From Burkholderiales bacterium (GTDB lineage: Bacteria > Pseudomonadota > Gammaproteobacteria > Burkholderiales > Burkholderiaceae_D): a stretch of DNA of 64,000 nt. Below the pieces are notes generated by a model, which did not search any database, was not told the DNA's origin, and saw only the letters and a program-made list of their open reading frames with translations. Numbering within the stretch: position 1 is the first letter of the stretch; every line of letters begins with the position of its first letter. Position numbers and translations under genes: made by a program. Shown in pieces: positions 17,286 to 25,441 of the stretch. The DNA lies in assembly GCA_016196925.1 (NCBI GenBank), contig JACPWS010000023.1:1-64000 (forward strand). Reading direction: 5' to 3'.

Positions 17286-18203
17286 ATGACGGCGCAAGCT
17301 TCCCGGCTGACGGACTATCTGGAAGTCTTGCGCAGCCAGCGCCAGCTGGCGCAACACACGCTGGACGCCTATGGCGCCGATTTGCTCGAACTGCAAAAAC
17401 TGGCCGACGGCCAGGATCTCGCCGCCCTGAACAGCCTCCATATCCGCCGCTTTACCTCGCAACTGCATGCCAGCGGCCTGAACGCGCGCAGCATCGCGCG
17501 CAAGCTGTCCAGCTGGCGCGGCTTTTACGACTGGCTGGCGGAACAACAGACCCTGCCGGCCAACCCGGTGGCCGGCGTACGGGCGCCGAAAAAAGGCCAG
17601 CCGCTGCCGAAAGCGCTCGGCGCCGACGATGCCGTGCGGCTGGTGGCCGGCGTCGCCGGCGAGCATCCCAGCCGGCTGGCCGATCGCGCCATGTTCGAAT
17701 TGCTGTATTCGAGCGGCTTGCGCGTGTCCGAACTGGCCGCGCTCGATGTCGCGCCCTGCCTGGAAGCCGGCCACACTGCGCCCGGCTGGGTAGATCTGGA
17801 GCAGGGCGAAGTCCACGTCACCGGCAAGGGCGGCAAGCCGCGCATCGTGCCGGTCGGCCGGCCGGCGCTGGACGCCTTGCGCGACTGGCTGGCCGTGCGG
17901 CCCGCGCTGTTGAAGGCCGACCCCCGCCCCCTGTTCCTGAGCGCGCGCGGCAGCCGCATCTCGGTCCGGCTGGTGCAATTGCGCCTGAAAGCGCATGCGC
18001 AAGCGCTGGAGATCCCGGCCGACGTCCACCCGCACATGCTGCGCCACTCGTTCGCCTCGCACTTGCTGCAATCGTCGGGCGACTTGCGCGCGGTGCAGGA
18101 ATTGCTCGGCCACGGCTCCCTCGCCGCCACCCAGGTCTACACCGCGCTCGATTTCCAGCATCTGGCCAAGGTCTACGACAACAGCCATCCCAGGGCGAAA
18201 TAA
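17286..18203 (+). CDS. xerC: Tyrosine recombinase XerC
   Basis: A 305-residue tyrosine recombinase that with XerD resolves chromosome dimers at dif. An N-terminal SAM-like core-binding domain (to about 105) is followed by the catalytic domain with Arg in SGLRVSEL, Lys in TGKGGKPR, HxxR in HMLRHSFASH, His in LLGHGS and the nucleophile Tyr in QVYTALDF. The C-terminus DNSHPRAK is short. The stop TAA falls exactly at the junction with a repeat element, and a duplicate of the last codons (CCCAGGGCGAAAT) lies on the far side. The native tail may therefore have been cut by the insertion. Confidence 0.95.
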   Translation: MTAQASRLTDYLEVLRSQRQLAQHTLDAYGADLLELQKLADGQDLAALNSLHIRRFTSQLHASGLNARSIARKLSSWRGFYDWLAEQQTLPANPVAGVRAPKKGQPLPKALGADDAVRLVAGVAGEHPSRLADRAMFELLYSSGLRVSELAALDVAPCLEAGHTAPGWVDLEQGEVHVTGKGGKPRIVPVGRPALDALRDWLAVRPALLKADPRPLFLSARGSRISVRLVQLRLKAHAQALEIPADVHPHMLRHSFASHLLQSSGDLRAVQELLGHGSLAATQVYTALDFQHLAKVYDNSHPRAK

Positions 18204-18306
18204 GCATACTCCCCTATTTTTTTTAAAAATCGACCTACCGTCCGTGGATTTAAAGCGTTTCAAAATATACTACCCCCAGTATATTTTACCCCCCCCAGGG
18301 CGAAAT
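18189..18306 (+). repeat. Dispersed element copy B with 13-bp flanking duplication
   Basis: The element (18202-18293) carries the diverged core CGTCCGTGGATTTAAAGCG and a right end AAAATATACT-ACCCCC-AGTATATTTT. It is flanked by direct repeats CCCAGGGCGAAAT at 18189-18201 and 18294-18306, which look like a target-site duplication. The left copy is the last coding sequence of xerC, and the stop codon arises at the junction. Confidence 0.75.
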
Positions 18307-18425
18307 CGGCCGGCGCCAGTGCGCAATACGGCCGCCGATTGACACATTAAGGACACAGCAAGGGCACATCAATGGCACAATATGTTTCCTTAAATAAACA
18401 TTCCCCCTTTTCAGGAAGATTCCCC

Positions 18426-20273
18426 ATGCACGCACCGGTCCGTCCCGTCTCCCGCTTGTCCTGGTCCACGCTCGCCGCGCTCGGACTGCTGTTGTCCGCC
18501 TGCGGCGGCGGAGCGGGTAACGACGGCGGCGCAACGGCCGGCGCGACGCCGGCCAGCACGGTGCTGGCGTTGAACAGCGTGGAACTGGCGCAAACCCACG
18601 TCGTCCCGCCCGCCGGCCGCAGCTTCACCACCGCCGACGGCAAGACCCACAGCCTGAACCTGATCGCCAACCGCGCCGCCCTGCTGATGGTGGAGCCGGC
18701 CCGCGCCGGCGGCACGCTGACGGTGGAAGCCGTGCTGGCCGGCGCCAGCCTGGGCAGCATGAGCCTGAACCCGCCGGCCCAATTGCCGGCCACCGACAAT
18801 GGCATGCCGCCGTATTCGACCAGCAAGCACAGCGTCTTATTGCCGAAGGAATGGCTGCAAAGCGGCGTCGCGCTGAAGATTTCGCGCGGCGGCGCAAGCA
18901 GTCTGAGCGCGCTGAGCGTCGTCGGCGGCTTGCAACTGCGGCTCCATACCCAGCCGCTGTTTTTCTTCGGCGCCAATCGCACGCTGGCGAGTGCACAAAG
19001 CTTTGACATGGATGCCGCCCTGGTCGCCGATTACGCTCAGCAAATCCCGGTCGCCGGTCTGGCCGCGGCCACGCTGGCCGATCTCTCGTTCAACGATGTG
19101 GTGCTGGCGCCGAACGGCAGCCAGCCGGCGCAAGCGGTCAGCAGCTACGCCGAAGCCAGGGCTGCCCGCAACAACGACGGCTTCACACTGATGGCGCAAA
19201 TGCTGGGCCTGATGTCGGAAATGCGCAGCGTCACCGCCAACAACGACCGCCATCTGAACGTCGCCTACTGGGCGCCGATGTCCTTGCGCGATCCGGTCAG
19301 CGGCAAGATCATCGCCATGGGCGGCGGCCTGTCCGGCGTCGGCTCCGGCGTCGGCGACGGCGACGCCGGCAATTACGGCGGTATCTTTGTGCACGAGATG
19401 GGTCACGCCTACAGCATGGGACACGCCGGCGAGATGTATACGGCCGGCACTTATCCGTATGCCGGCGGCAGCCTGGCCGGCTCGGCCTGGGGCTACGACG
19501 CCATCCGCAAGCAATTGCTGTCGCCGCTCATGCCGGCCCTGCCTTGCAACGCGAGCGGACGCCAGCTCGATGCGGCCGGCCATTGTTACCGCCAGGACCC
19601 GATGCAGGGCGGCGGCGGCGACTATCCGAAAAACGCCGGCTATCGCTGGAGCATGTTCGCCGACTATAGCAGCGCCTATATGCAAGCCTGGATGAACGAG
19701 CGCATCGTCTACGACCCGGCCGCCGGCGCACCGGCCAGCCCGTTTACCAAATGGTCGGCCGGCGACGGCAAATATATCGACGCCGGCACGGCCGTCAGCC
19801 AGCTGCAACGCGATATGCAAGGCGCCCGGCAAGTGGTGACCGCGGTCGGCAACGTCGCGCTCGGCGACGCCAGCCTGAACCGCCTGAGCGCGACCGCGCC
19901 CGGCCTCGGCAACTTGCCGCCCAGCTTCGACCCGAGCAGCCAGGCCGACTGGGACAGGATCAAGGCCAGCTACCCGAATTACTGCAGCGATGCCGGTTGC
20001 GATTACACCCTGCGCGCGACGTTTGCCGATGGTTCCACCCAAAACGTCTTGCTGCCCAAGGGTTATCACCTGCGCGGCAGCAATACCGTCAATCCGGATA
20101 GCACCAATGCGCTGAATGCCGCCAGCTTCCTGCGCTACGCGGTGAATTTCAGCGCGGCCAAGCGGCTGCTGCGTCTCGACCTCTACCGCACCGAATTCGG
20201 CGCCAAACCGGCCTATAGCGCCCTGCCCGCCGCCAGTTTCGGCATGGCTATCGCCAGCTGGAACGCCGGCTGA
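18426..20273 (+). CDS. M66-like zinc metalloprotease lipoprotein
   Basis: A 615-residue exported lipoprotein. A signal peptide with lipobox LLSAC (Cys26) is followed by a GG-rich linker. The catalytic motif HEMGHAYSMGH (323-333) matches the HExxHxxGxxH plan of StcE/M66-type metzincins, except that the central Gly is Ser330. The zinc ligands His323, His327 and His333 and the catalytic Glu324 are intact. The C-terminal 200 residues are beta-rich. Family members cleave secreted or surface glycoproteins. ATG 18426 is preferred for its AGGAAG site and correct signal-peptide length. No secretion genes are adjacent. Confidence 0.75.
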   Translation: MHAPVRPVSRLSWSTLAALGLLLSACGGGAGNDGGATAGATPASTVLALNSVELAQTHVVPPAGRSFTTADGKTHSLNLIANRAALLMVEPARAGGTLTVEAVLAGASLGSMSLNPPAQLPATDNGMPPYSTSKHSVLLPKEWLQSGVALKISRGGASSLSALSVVGGLQLRLHTQPLFFFGANRTLASAQSFDMDAALVADYAQQIPVAGLAAATLADLSFNDVVLAPNGSQPAQAVSSYAEARAARNNDGFTLMAQMLGLMSEMRSVTANNDRHLNVAYWAPMSLRDPVSGKIIAMGGGLSGVGSGVGDGDAGNYGGIFVHEMGHAYSMGHAGEMYTAGTYPYAGGSLAGSAWGYDAIRKQLLSPLMPALPCNASGRQLDAAGHCYRQDPMQGGGGDYPKNAGYRWSMFADYSSAYMQAWMNERIVYDPAAGAPASPFTKWSAGDGKYIDAGTAVSQLQRDMQGARQVVTAVGNVALGDASLNRLSATAPGLGNLPPSFDPSSQADWDRIKASYPNYCSDAGCDYTLRATFADGSTQNVLLPKGYHLRGSNTVNPDSTNALNAASFLRYAVNFSAAKRLLRLDLYRTEFGAKPAYSALPAASFGMAIASWNAG

Positions 20274-20302
20274 ACGGGGGCGGCGCGGCGACGAATAAGC
20301 TT

Positions 20303-20331
20303 TGCAACTGAATTGCAAGTTGCGTCATAAT
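20303..20331 (+). promoter_or_regulatory. Promoter of the Zur-like gene with a palindromic operator
   Basis: TGCAACTGAATTGCA (20303-20317, one mismatch from a perfect dyad) begins within the -35 (TGCAAC 20303-20308), and the -10 CATAAT is at 20326-20331 with a 17-bp spacer. A repressor bound here would block RNA polymerase. The perfect version of the same 15-mer occurs at 22569-22583 before the ZnuD-like operon. Candidate Zur box, inferred. Confidence 0.6.
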
Positions 20332-20359
20332 AGGCGCTTGCCCTATCCGTGTCCGCGCC

Positions 20360-20839
20360 ATGAAAACCAGCCGCTCCACCCCGCCCGCGCACGCCAGCGC
20401 GCACAGCCAGCTGCAGCATGCCGGGGTGCGCGTCACGGCGGCGCGCATCGGCGTATTAAGCGTCTTGCTGAGCGAGCAACGCGCGCTGTCGCATCTGGAA
20501 GTGCAGGATGCCTTGCCGGCGCTGGACCGCGTCACGCTGTACCGTGCGCTCGATTGCCTGACCGCGGCCGGTTTGGCGCACAAGATTTCCGGCGACGACC
20601 GCGTGTTTCGCTACAGCACCGGCAGCGAGCCGGCAAGCGGCCAGCCTGCGCTACAACATCAACATGGGCATTTCAAATGCACGCGTTGTGAACGCGTGTT
20701 TTGCCTCGATCATGCGCAACAGCCGGCTTCGCTCCGCGAGCAATTGCAGGCGACCCTGCAAAGCACGCTGGGGCGCGGCTTCCAGAGTCACGACATCGCG
20801 CTGACCATCAAGGGCTGGTGCGCCGACTGCTCCGAATAA
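20360..20839 (+). CDS. zur: Fur-family repressor, probably Zur
   Basis: A 159-residue Fur-superfamily protein. The N-terminal winged helix (GVRVTAARIGVLSVLL to DRVTLYRALDCL) is followed by a dimerisation domain with the QHQHGHFKC histidine cluster and two cysteine pairs (CTRC and CADC) for structural zinc. It lies 17 bp before a COG0523 GTPase and near a ZnuD-like receptor, and a shared palindrome precedes both operons. These favour zinc over iron as effector. The assignment as Zur rests on context, not on residues I can prove. Confidence 0.8.
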   Translation: MKTSRSTPPAHASAHSQLQHAGVRVTAARIGVLSVLLSEQRALSHLEVQDALPALDRVTLYRALDCLTAAGLAHKISGDDRVFRYSTGSEPASGQPALQHQHGHFKCTRCERVFCLDHAQQPASLREQLQATLQSTLGRGFQSHDIALTIKGWCADCSE

Positions 20840-20856
20840 TTCACGATAAAACCACC

Positions 20857-21891
20857 ATGGCACTGATCCCCACCACCATCCTGACTGGCTTTCTCGGCGC
20901 CGGCAAAACCACGCTGCTGAACCGCATCTTGCAAGAAAAGCACGGCCACAAGATCGCCGTGATCGAGAATGAATTCGGCCAGGAAAATATCGACAATGAA
21001 ATCCTGGTGCAGGACAGCAACGAGCAAATCATAGAGATGAACAACGGCTGCATCTGTTGCACCGTGCGCGGCGACCTGATCCTGGCGCTGTCCAAACTGA
21101 TACAGCAAAAAAACGACGGCAAGCTCGACTTCGAGCGCGTCGTCATAGAAACCACCGGCCTGGCGAATCCCGGCCCGGTCGCGCAAACCTTCTTCGTCGA
21201 CGAGGAAGTCGGCACTTACTATATGCTGGACGCCGTGGTGACGGTCGTCGATGCGCGCCACGCCATGCAGCAGCTGGACCAGCACGAAGAAGCGCAGCGC
21301 CAGGTCGGTTTCGCCGACAAGATCCTGCTGTCGAAAACCGACCTGGTGGACGCCGGGCAAGTCGCCGCTTTACGTGCCCGCCTGACCCGCATGAACCCGC
21401 GCGCGCCGGTCTGCGCGGTCGATTTCGGCCAGGTGGCGATCAGCGAAGTGCTGGACCTGAAGGGCTTCAACCTGAACGCCAAGCTCGACCTCGACCCGGA
21501 TTTCCTGCAAGCCGAGGAGGCGGAACACGCGCACGAGCATGAGCATTGCAGCGACGAATGCCACGATCACAACCACCATCATGCGCACCACAGCGACGAG
21601 ATCGCCGCCTTCGTCTTCAAAAGCACGCGGCCCTTCAATACCGGCCAGCTCGATGAATTCCTCGCCGGCCTGGTGCAAGTGTTCGGCCCGCGCATGTTGC
21701 GCTACAAGGGCGTACTGCTGATGGACGGCGCCGATCGCAAGGTAATTTTCCAGGGCGTGCACCAGATCATGGGCACCGATGTCGGCGCCAAATGGGGCGA
21801 AGACGAGTTGCGCGAGAGCAAAATGGTGTTTATTGGCAAAAATCTACCGAAAGAGATATTTATTCAAGGTCTGGAGCAATGTTTAGTATAA
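20857..21891 (+). CDS. COG0523 (CobW/ZigA-type) GTPase, probable zinc metallochaperone
   Basis: A 344-residue G3E-family GTPase with Walker A GFLGAGKTTLLN, the metal-binding CxCC motif (NGCICCTVRG), an ETTGLANPGPV switch region and SKTD as the base-recognition motif. A histidine-rich linker (about 225-248, HAHEHEH...HHHAHH) separates the GTPase from the CobW_C domain. COG0523 proteins deliver metal to client enzymes; those in Zur regulons act during zinc limitation. It is likely cotranscribed with the upstream Fur-family gene. Confidence 0.88.
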   Translation: MALIPTTILTGFLGAGKTTLLNRILQEKHGHKIAVIENEFGQENIDNEILVQDSNEQIIEMNNGCICCTVRGDLILALSKLIQQKNDGKLDFERVVIETTGLANPGPVAQTFFVDEEVGTYYMLDAVVTVVDARHAMQQLDQHEEAQRQVGFADKILLSKTDLVDAGQVAALRARLTRMNPRAPVCAVDFGQVAISEVLDLKGFNLNAKLDLDPDFLQAEEAEHAHEHEHCSDECHDHNHHHAHHSDEIAAFVFKSTRPFNTGQLDEFLAGLVQVFGPRMLRYKGVLLMDGADRKVIFQGVHQIMGTDVGAKWGEDELRESKMVFIGKNLPKEIFIQGLEQCLV

Positions 21892-21976
21892 ACTAGCGGC
21901 CTACTGAAGACCGGCCTTGCCTGTCGTGCATGCCATGCAGGCAAATGGCATATACTTTATCAGTAAGGGGAGGATA

Positions 21977-22060
21977 ATGGCTCTGGGCAAAACTCAGACG
22001 ACCTCAGACTTGTCCTGTGTATTAACCCGTCGTATCGAAAGTAAGCGAAGTGGCAACTAA
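21977..22060 (+). CDS. 27-residue leader ORF overlapping the dksA start
   Basis: AAGGGGAGGATA gives a near-consensus ribosome site before ATG 21977. The frame encodes MALGKTQTTSDLSCVLTRRI plus seven residues and stops at TAA 22058-22060, ten bases inside dksA, whose GTG start is at 22050 in another frame. dksA has only a weak site of its own, so translation may be coupled. A TATACT at about 21952-21957 could be the promoter -10. Either this is a true leader peptide or dksA is translated in a way I have not understood. Confidence 0.5.
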   Translation: MALGKTQTTSDLSCVLTRRIESKRSGN

Positions 22061-22505
22061 ATCACCTAAATCGACTGCAACAGTCAGTGCGCCTGCGGCT
22101 CTGCTCACCGAGGAAGAAATCCTCAAGATGAGCGAGAAAGACTATATGAATGCTGCACAGCTGGCTTTTTTTAAAGCCCGCTTACAGCAGCTAGAGAAGG
22201 ATTTGCTGAAGAACGCCGACGAAACCACCGAGCATTTGCGCGAAACCGTCCTGGTACCCGATCCGGCCGACCGCGCCACCATCGAGGAAGAACACGCGCT
22301 CGAACTGCGCACCCGCGATCGTGAACGCAAGCTGCTGAAAAAGGTACAACAATCGATCGCCGCGATTGATGAAGGCGATTACGGCTGGTGCGAAGAAACC
22401 GGTGAACCGATAGGCGTACCGCGCCTGCTGGCGCGCCCGACGGCAACCCTGTCTCTGGAAGCGCAGCAAAGACGCGAAATGAAGCAAAAGCTGTACGGCG
22501 ATTGA
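22050..22505 (+). CDS. dksA: RNA polymerase-binding transcription factor DksA, cysteine-poor
   Basis: A 151-residue DksA. The coiled-coil tip region (ETVLVPDPADRATIEEE) carries the Asp-x-x-Asp/Ala tip, and the C-terminal globular part has YGWCEETGEPIGVPRLLARP. Only the first of the four zinc-finger cysteines of the E. coli protein is kept (pattern C, T, S, A), so the fold should not need zinc. It modulates rRNA and amino-acid promoters with ppGpp. The start is GTG 22050, within the end of the leader ORF. It sits inside a probable zinc-homeostasis region, but cysteine-poor forms are common in the class. Confidence 0.92.
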   Translation: MATKSPKSTATVSAPAALLTEEEILKMSEKDYMNAAQLAFFKARLQQLEKDLLKNADETTEHLRETVLVPDPADRATIEEEHALELRTRDRERKLLKKVQQSIAAIDEGDYGWCEETGEPIGVPRLLARPTATLSLEAQQRREMKQKLYGD

Positions 22506-22526
22506 TCTTTTCGCCGCTGCCGGATT

Positions 22527-22557
22527 AAGCGTGCGGGTGATACTGCGCGCTTTTTTT
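22527..22557 (+). terminator. Probable intrinsic terminator of dksA
   Basis: AAGCGTGC pairs with GCGCGCTT (one G-T wobble) across a ten-base loop and runs into TTTTTTT, 22 bp after the dksA stop. Confidence 0.6.
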
Positions 22558-22568
22558 CCCGCCGCAGG

Positions 22569-22583
22569 TGCAACTGAGTTGCA
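22569..22583. promoter_or_regulatory. Perfect 15-bp palindrome, candidate Zur box
   Basis: TGCAACT-G-AGTTGCA is a perfect dyad. It matches the 15-mer in the promoter of the Fur-family gene at 14 of 15 positions. It lies between the dksA terminator and the small exported protein/ZnuD-like operon, 155 bp before the first ATG. Inferred operator for zinc-dependent repression of the receptor. Confidence 0.6.
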
Positions 22584-22737
22584 GCGTCTGAACTATGCGC
22601 CGCATTTGCGCTCCAAGCGGCACTGAGCTGGCCGGCACTATCGGCTTTTTACCACAGCCAGAAAAACCGCGCGCCGGCGACATCCGCGCCCACTGCCGGG
22701 CAACTCCAGCACCAGACCGCAGCCTGAACCTATTTTC

Positions 22738-23115
22738 ATGCAAACCCTCCGCCAACTGACACTACACCGCCCAGCACGCTGGCTGCTGTGCCTGTTGCTG
22801 CCGGCCTTCTTGCTGGCGCAATGGGCCGGGATGGCGCACCGGCTGGCGCATGCGAACTGGGACGGCAAGCCGCCCGGCGCGGCTAAAACCCTGAAGCTGG
22901 CGGGAAATTTCCCCGCCAGCGGCGACGACGGCAAGCTGCACTCTTGCGTACTGTACGATGGCACCACCGCGGCCGACTATCTGCTTGCCTGCGCCCCGCT
23001 CGCCCCGTTTGGCGGCGGCATGGCGCTGCCGGCCGATACCGCCGCCGGCAGCGGCTGGCACGCGCCGCTGCGCCTGTCTTTTTTCTCGCGCGCCCCGCCT
23101 TTCCTGAACGCCTGA
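22738..23115 (+). CDS. Small exported protein preceding the TonB receptor
   Basis: A 125-residue protein with an N-terminal hydrophobic segment (RWLLCLLLPAFLLAQWAG, about 14-31) and a short periplasmic domain. The latter has HSCVLYDGTTAADYLLACA with a conserved-looking cysteine pair and ends RAPPFLNA. Small proteins of this layout often precede metal-related TonB receptors; their function is unknown. It is probably cotranscribed with the receptor 93 bp downstream. Confidence 0.6.
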   Translation: MQTLRQLTLHRPARWLLCLLLPAFLLAQWAGMAHRLAHANWDGKPPGAAKTLKLAGNFPASGDDGKLHSCVLYDGTTAADYLLACAPLAPFGGGMALPADTAAGSGWHAPLRLSFFSRAPPFLNA

Positions 23116-23208
23116 CACCACCGCAAACTGGACTTCGCGCCAGGCTCCGGATGCTGGCCGCCTTAGCGGTCCCGTCCGCTTTCGTTCACCAGCATTTCAG
23201 GAAATACC

Positions 23209-25212
23209 ATGGCATTTCAACGCACACTCATCGCCGGCGCCGTCTTTGCCGCACTGGCGCAACTGGCGGCCGGCGCCCGCGCCCAAAGCGCGCCGCTCAG
23301 CACCGTCACCGTTTCCGCCAATCCTGTCGCCGGCGATGAAAACCTGCAGATACTGACGCCGGCCAAGATTCTGGCCGGCCCCGAACTGCGCGCCAAAGTC
23401 AGCACCTCGCTCGGCGATACGCTGAGCGGCGAACTCGGGGTCTCGGCTTCCGGCTTCGGCGCCGGCGCCTCGCGCCCTATCATCCGCGGGCTGGAAGGGC
23501 CGCGCGTGAAAATCCTGCAAAACGGCATGGCGGTGGCCGACGTTTCCAGCCTTTCCAACGATCATGCGGTAGCCAGCGAAAGCGCCACCGCGCAGCAGAT
23601 AGAAGTGTTGCGCGGCCCGGCCGCCTTGCTGTACGGCAGCGGCGCCATAGGCGGTCTGGTGAATGTGGTCGACAACCGGATACCGAGCGCGCTCAGCAAG
23701 CAAACCAGCGGCGAAGCCGAACTGCGCCTGGGCAGCGTCAATCAGGAAAAAAGTCTGTCGTTTGCGCTGGACGGCGGCGCTAGCGGCGACATCGGCCTGC
23801 ACCTCGACGGCAATCGTCGCGACACCGGCGATTACCGCATTCCGGGTCTGGCGCAACCCGGCAATCCAGGCTCGGCCAGCGGCCGCCTGCCGTCGAGCTT
23901 TACACGCGAAACCAGCCTGGCCCTGGGCGCCGCGCTGATACGCCACTGGGGCCATCTCGGCGCCGCGCTGCAAACCATGGATAGCCGCTACGGCATCCCG
24001 ACCGCCGAAAAATCCTTTATCGATTTGCAGCAAAACCGCCTCGATATCGACGCTCTGTTAAAGGCGCCGCTGGCCGGCTTCGACACGCTCAGCGTCAAGC
24101 TCAGCGGCACCGATTACCGCCACACCGAAAAAGCCGAAGACGGCACGCCGATCACCTATTTCAAGAACCGTTCGCTGGAAAACCGCATCGTGCTGTCGCA
24201 TCCCTCCTGGTCCGGCTGGCAAGGGAGCTGGGGCCTGCAAAGCGAGCGAGTCAACTTTTCCGCGCTGGCGGCCGGCAGCGGCCGCGCCGATACGGTGCCG
24301 GCCACGCGCTCGACCATGCTGGCCGCCTTCGCGGTGGAACAACGCTCTTTCGGCGCCGTCACGGCCAGCGCCGGCCTGCGCCTGGAAAACGCAGTCCGCC
24401 AACCGGAAGCCGGCCTGCTTCGCCGCGACTTCAATCTGCTGTCGGCCTCGGCCGGCGGCTTGTGGGAATTCAGCCGCGGTTATGCCAGCGGCCTCAGTCT
24501 GTCGCTGGCGCAGCGCGCCCCGGCCACGGAAGAACTGTATTCTTCCGGGCCGCATGAATCGACCGCCACCTTCGACATCGGCAATAGCGCCATGAAAAAG
24601 GAAAGTTCGCGCAACCTCGAATGGTCGCTGCAAAAGACCGGCGGCCTGCTGCGCTGGAAAATCAACGCCTTCCTGAACCGGGTCGGCGCTTACGTCTACG
24701 GCCACAGCGATGGCAGCAAAGTGAATGCAGCGGGCCAGGCGGAGGCCGACGGCGAATTCACGCTGCGCAACTGGTCGCAGGCGGCGGCCACCATACGCGG
24801 CGGCGAAGCCGAAATCAGCTACAACCAACACGGCGAAGGCTACTCGCTGCGCGCGTTTGCCGATACCTCGCGCGGCGCGCTGGACGGCCTCGGCAACCTG
24901 CCGCTGCAACCGGCCAGCCGCGTCGGCTTCGATCTCGGTTACCGCCAGGGCGGCTGGCGCGGCGCACTCAATCTGCTGCATGCGCAAACCCAGGACAGAC
25001 TGGCCGTGTTCGAAAAAATGACCACCCCCGGCTACACCAGGCTAGACGCCAACCTGGCCTATACCCACCCTTACCGTAACAGCCAGCTGACCTGGTTTGT
25101 CATGGCGAAGAACTTGCTGGATCAGGATATACGTCTGTCGACTTCGGTGCTCAAGGACAGCGTGCCGCAGCCGGGCCGGAATTTCATGGCGGGCGTGCGC
25201 AGCGCTTTTTAA
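23209..25212 (+). CDS. TonB-dependent outer-membrane receptor, ZnuD-like
   Basis: A 667-residue receptor. The signal peptide ends GARAQS, followed by a plug domain (RPIIRGLEGPRVKILQNG, SNDHAVASESATAQQIEVLR and GPAALLYGSGAIGGLVNVVD), then a 22-strand barrel ending with aromatic Phe (GVRSAF). The plug and YGIPTAE segments resemble ZnuD zinc receptors. The histidine-rich loops of some ZnuD proteins are weak here. With the Zur-like repressor, the COG0523 GTPase and the operator upstream, zinc import is the best reading. Heme or another metal is possible. Confidence 0.8.
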   Translation: MAFQRTLIAGAVFAALAQLAAGARAQSAPLSTVTVSANPVAGDENLQILTPAKILAGPELRAKVSTSLGDTLSGELGVSASGFGAGASRPIIRGLEGPRVKILQNGMAVADVSSLSNDHAVASESATAQQIEVLRGPAALLYGSGAIGGLVNVVDNRIPSALSKQTSGEAELRLGSVNQEKSLSFALDGGASGDIGLHLDGNRRDTGDYRIPGLAQPGNPGSASGRLPSSFTRETSLALGAALIRHWGHLGAALQTMDSRYGIPTAEKSFIDLQQNRLDIDALLKAPLAGFDTLSVKLSGTDYRHTEKAEDGTPITYFKNRSLENRIVLSHPSWSGWQGSWGLQSERVNFSALAAGSGRADTVPATRSTMLAAFAVEQRSFGAVTASAGLRLENAVRQPEAGLLRRDFNLLSASAGGLWEFSRGYASGLSLSLAQRAPATEELYSSGPHESTATFDIGNSAMKKESSRNLEWSLQKTGGLLRWKINAFLNRVGAYVYGHSDGSKVNAAGQAEADGEFTLRNWSQAAATIRGGEAEISYNQHGEGYSLRAFADTSRGALDGLGNLPLQPASRVGFDLGYRQGGWRGALNLLHAQTQDRLAVFEKMTTPGYTRLDANLAYTHPYRNSQLTWFVMAKNLLDQDIRLSTSVLKDSVPQPGRNFMAGVRSAF

Positions 25213-25239
25213 AAGTTGCCAACAATGTAAAAGCTTGTA

Positions 25240-25318
25240 AAATGCCGCAACGCAAGGCGGCGCTTGCCTTATGCTGACGACCTCAGCGCCGCCGGCGCTT
25301 AGGGCGGCTGCGGCATTT
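25240..25318. repeat. Nested inverted repeats after the TonB receptor
   Basis: The outer arms AAATGCCGCA (25240-25249) and TGCGGCATTT (25309-25318) enclose a second pair, GGCGGCGC (25256-25263) and GCGCCGCC (25286-25293). The structure could fold as a branched hairpin ending the receptor transcript. There is no strong T-tract. Confidence 0.5.
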
Positions 25319-25441
25319 GCTTAAAAAACTCGCGCTCGCCCCCGGGCCGGGGCAACTATTTCATAGTGAATCGGACTATACTAAAGGCAAGTCAAATTCG
25401 CTGCCGGATAGTCAGCGCATCTATATTTTTTTGGGAACAGC

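Noticed and set aside
21920-21950. TTGCCTG...CAGGCAA near the end of the COG0523 gene as a terminator
   Set aside because: The pairing is short and imperfect and no T-tract follows; it may be chance.
23663-24987. Long frames on both strands inside the TonB receptor
   Set aside because: Out of frame with the plug and barrel motifs; typical GC-rich shadows.
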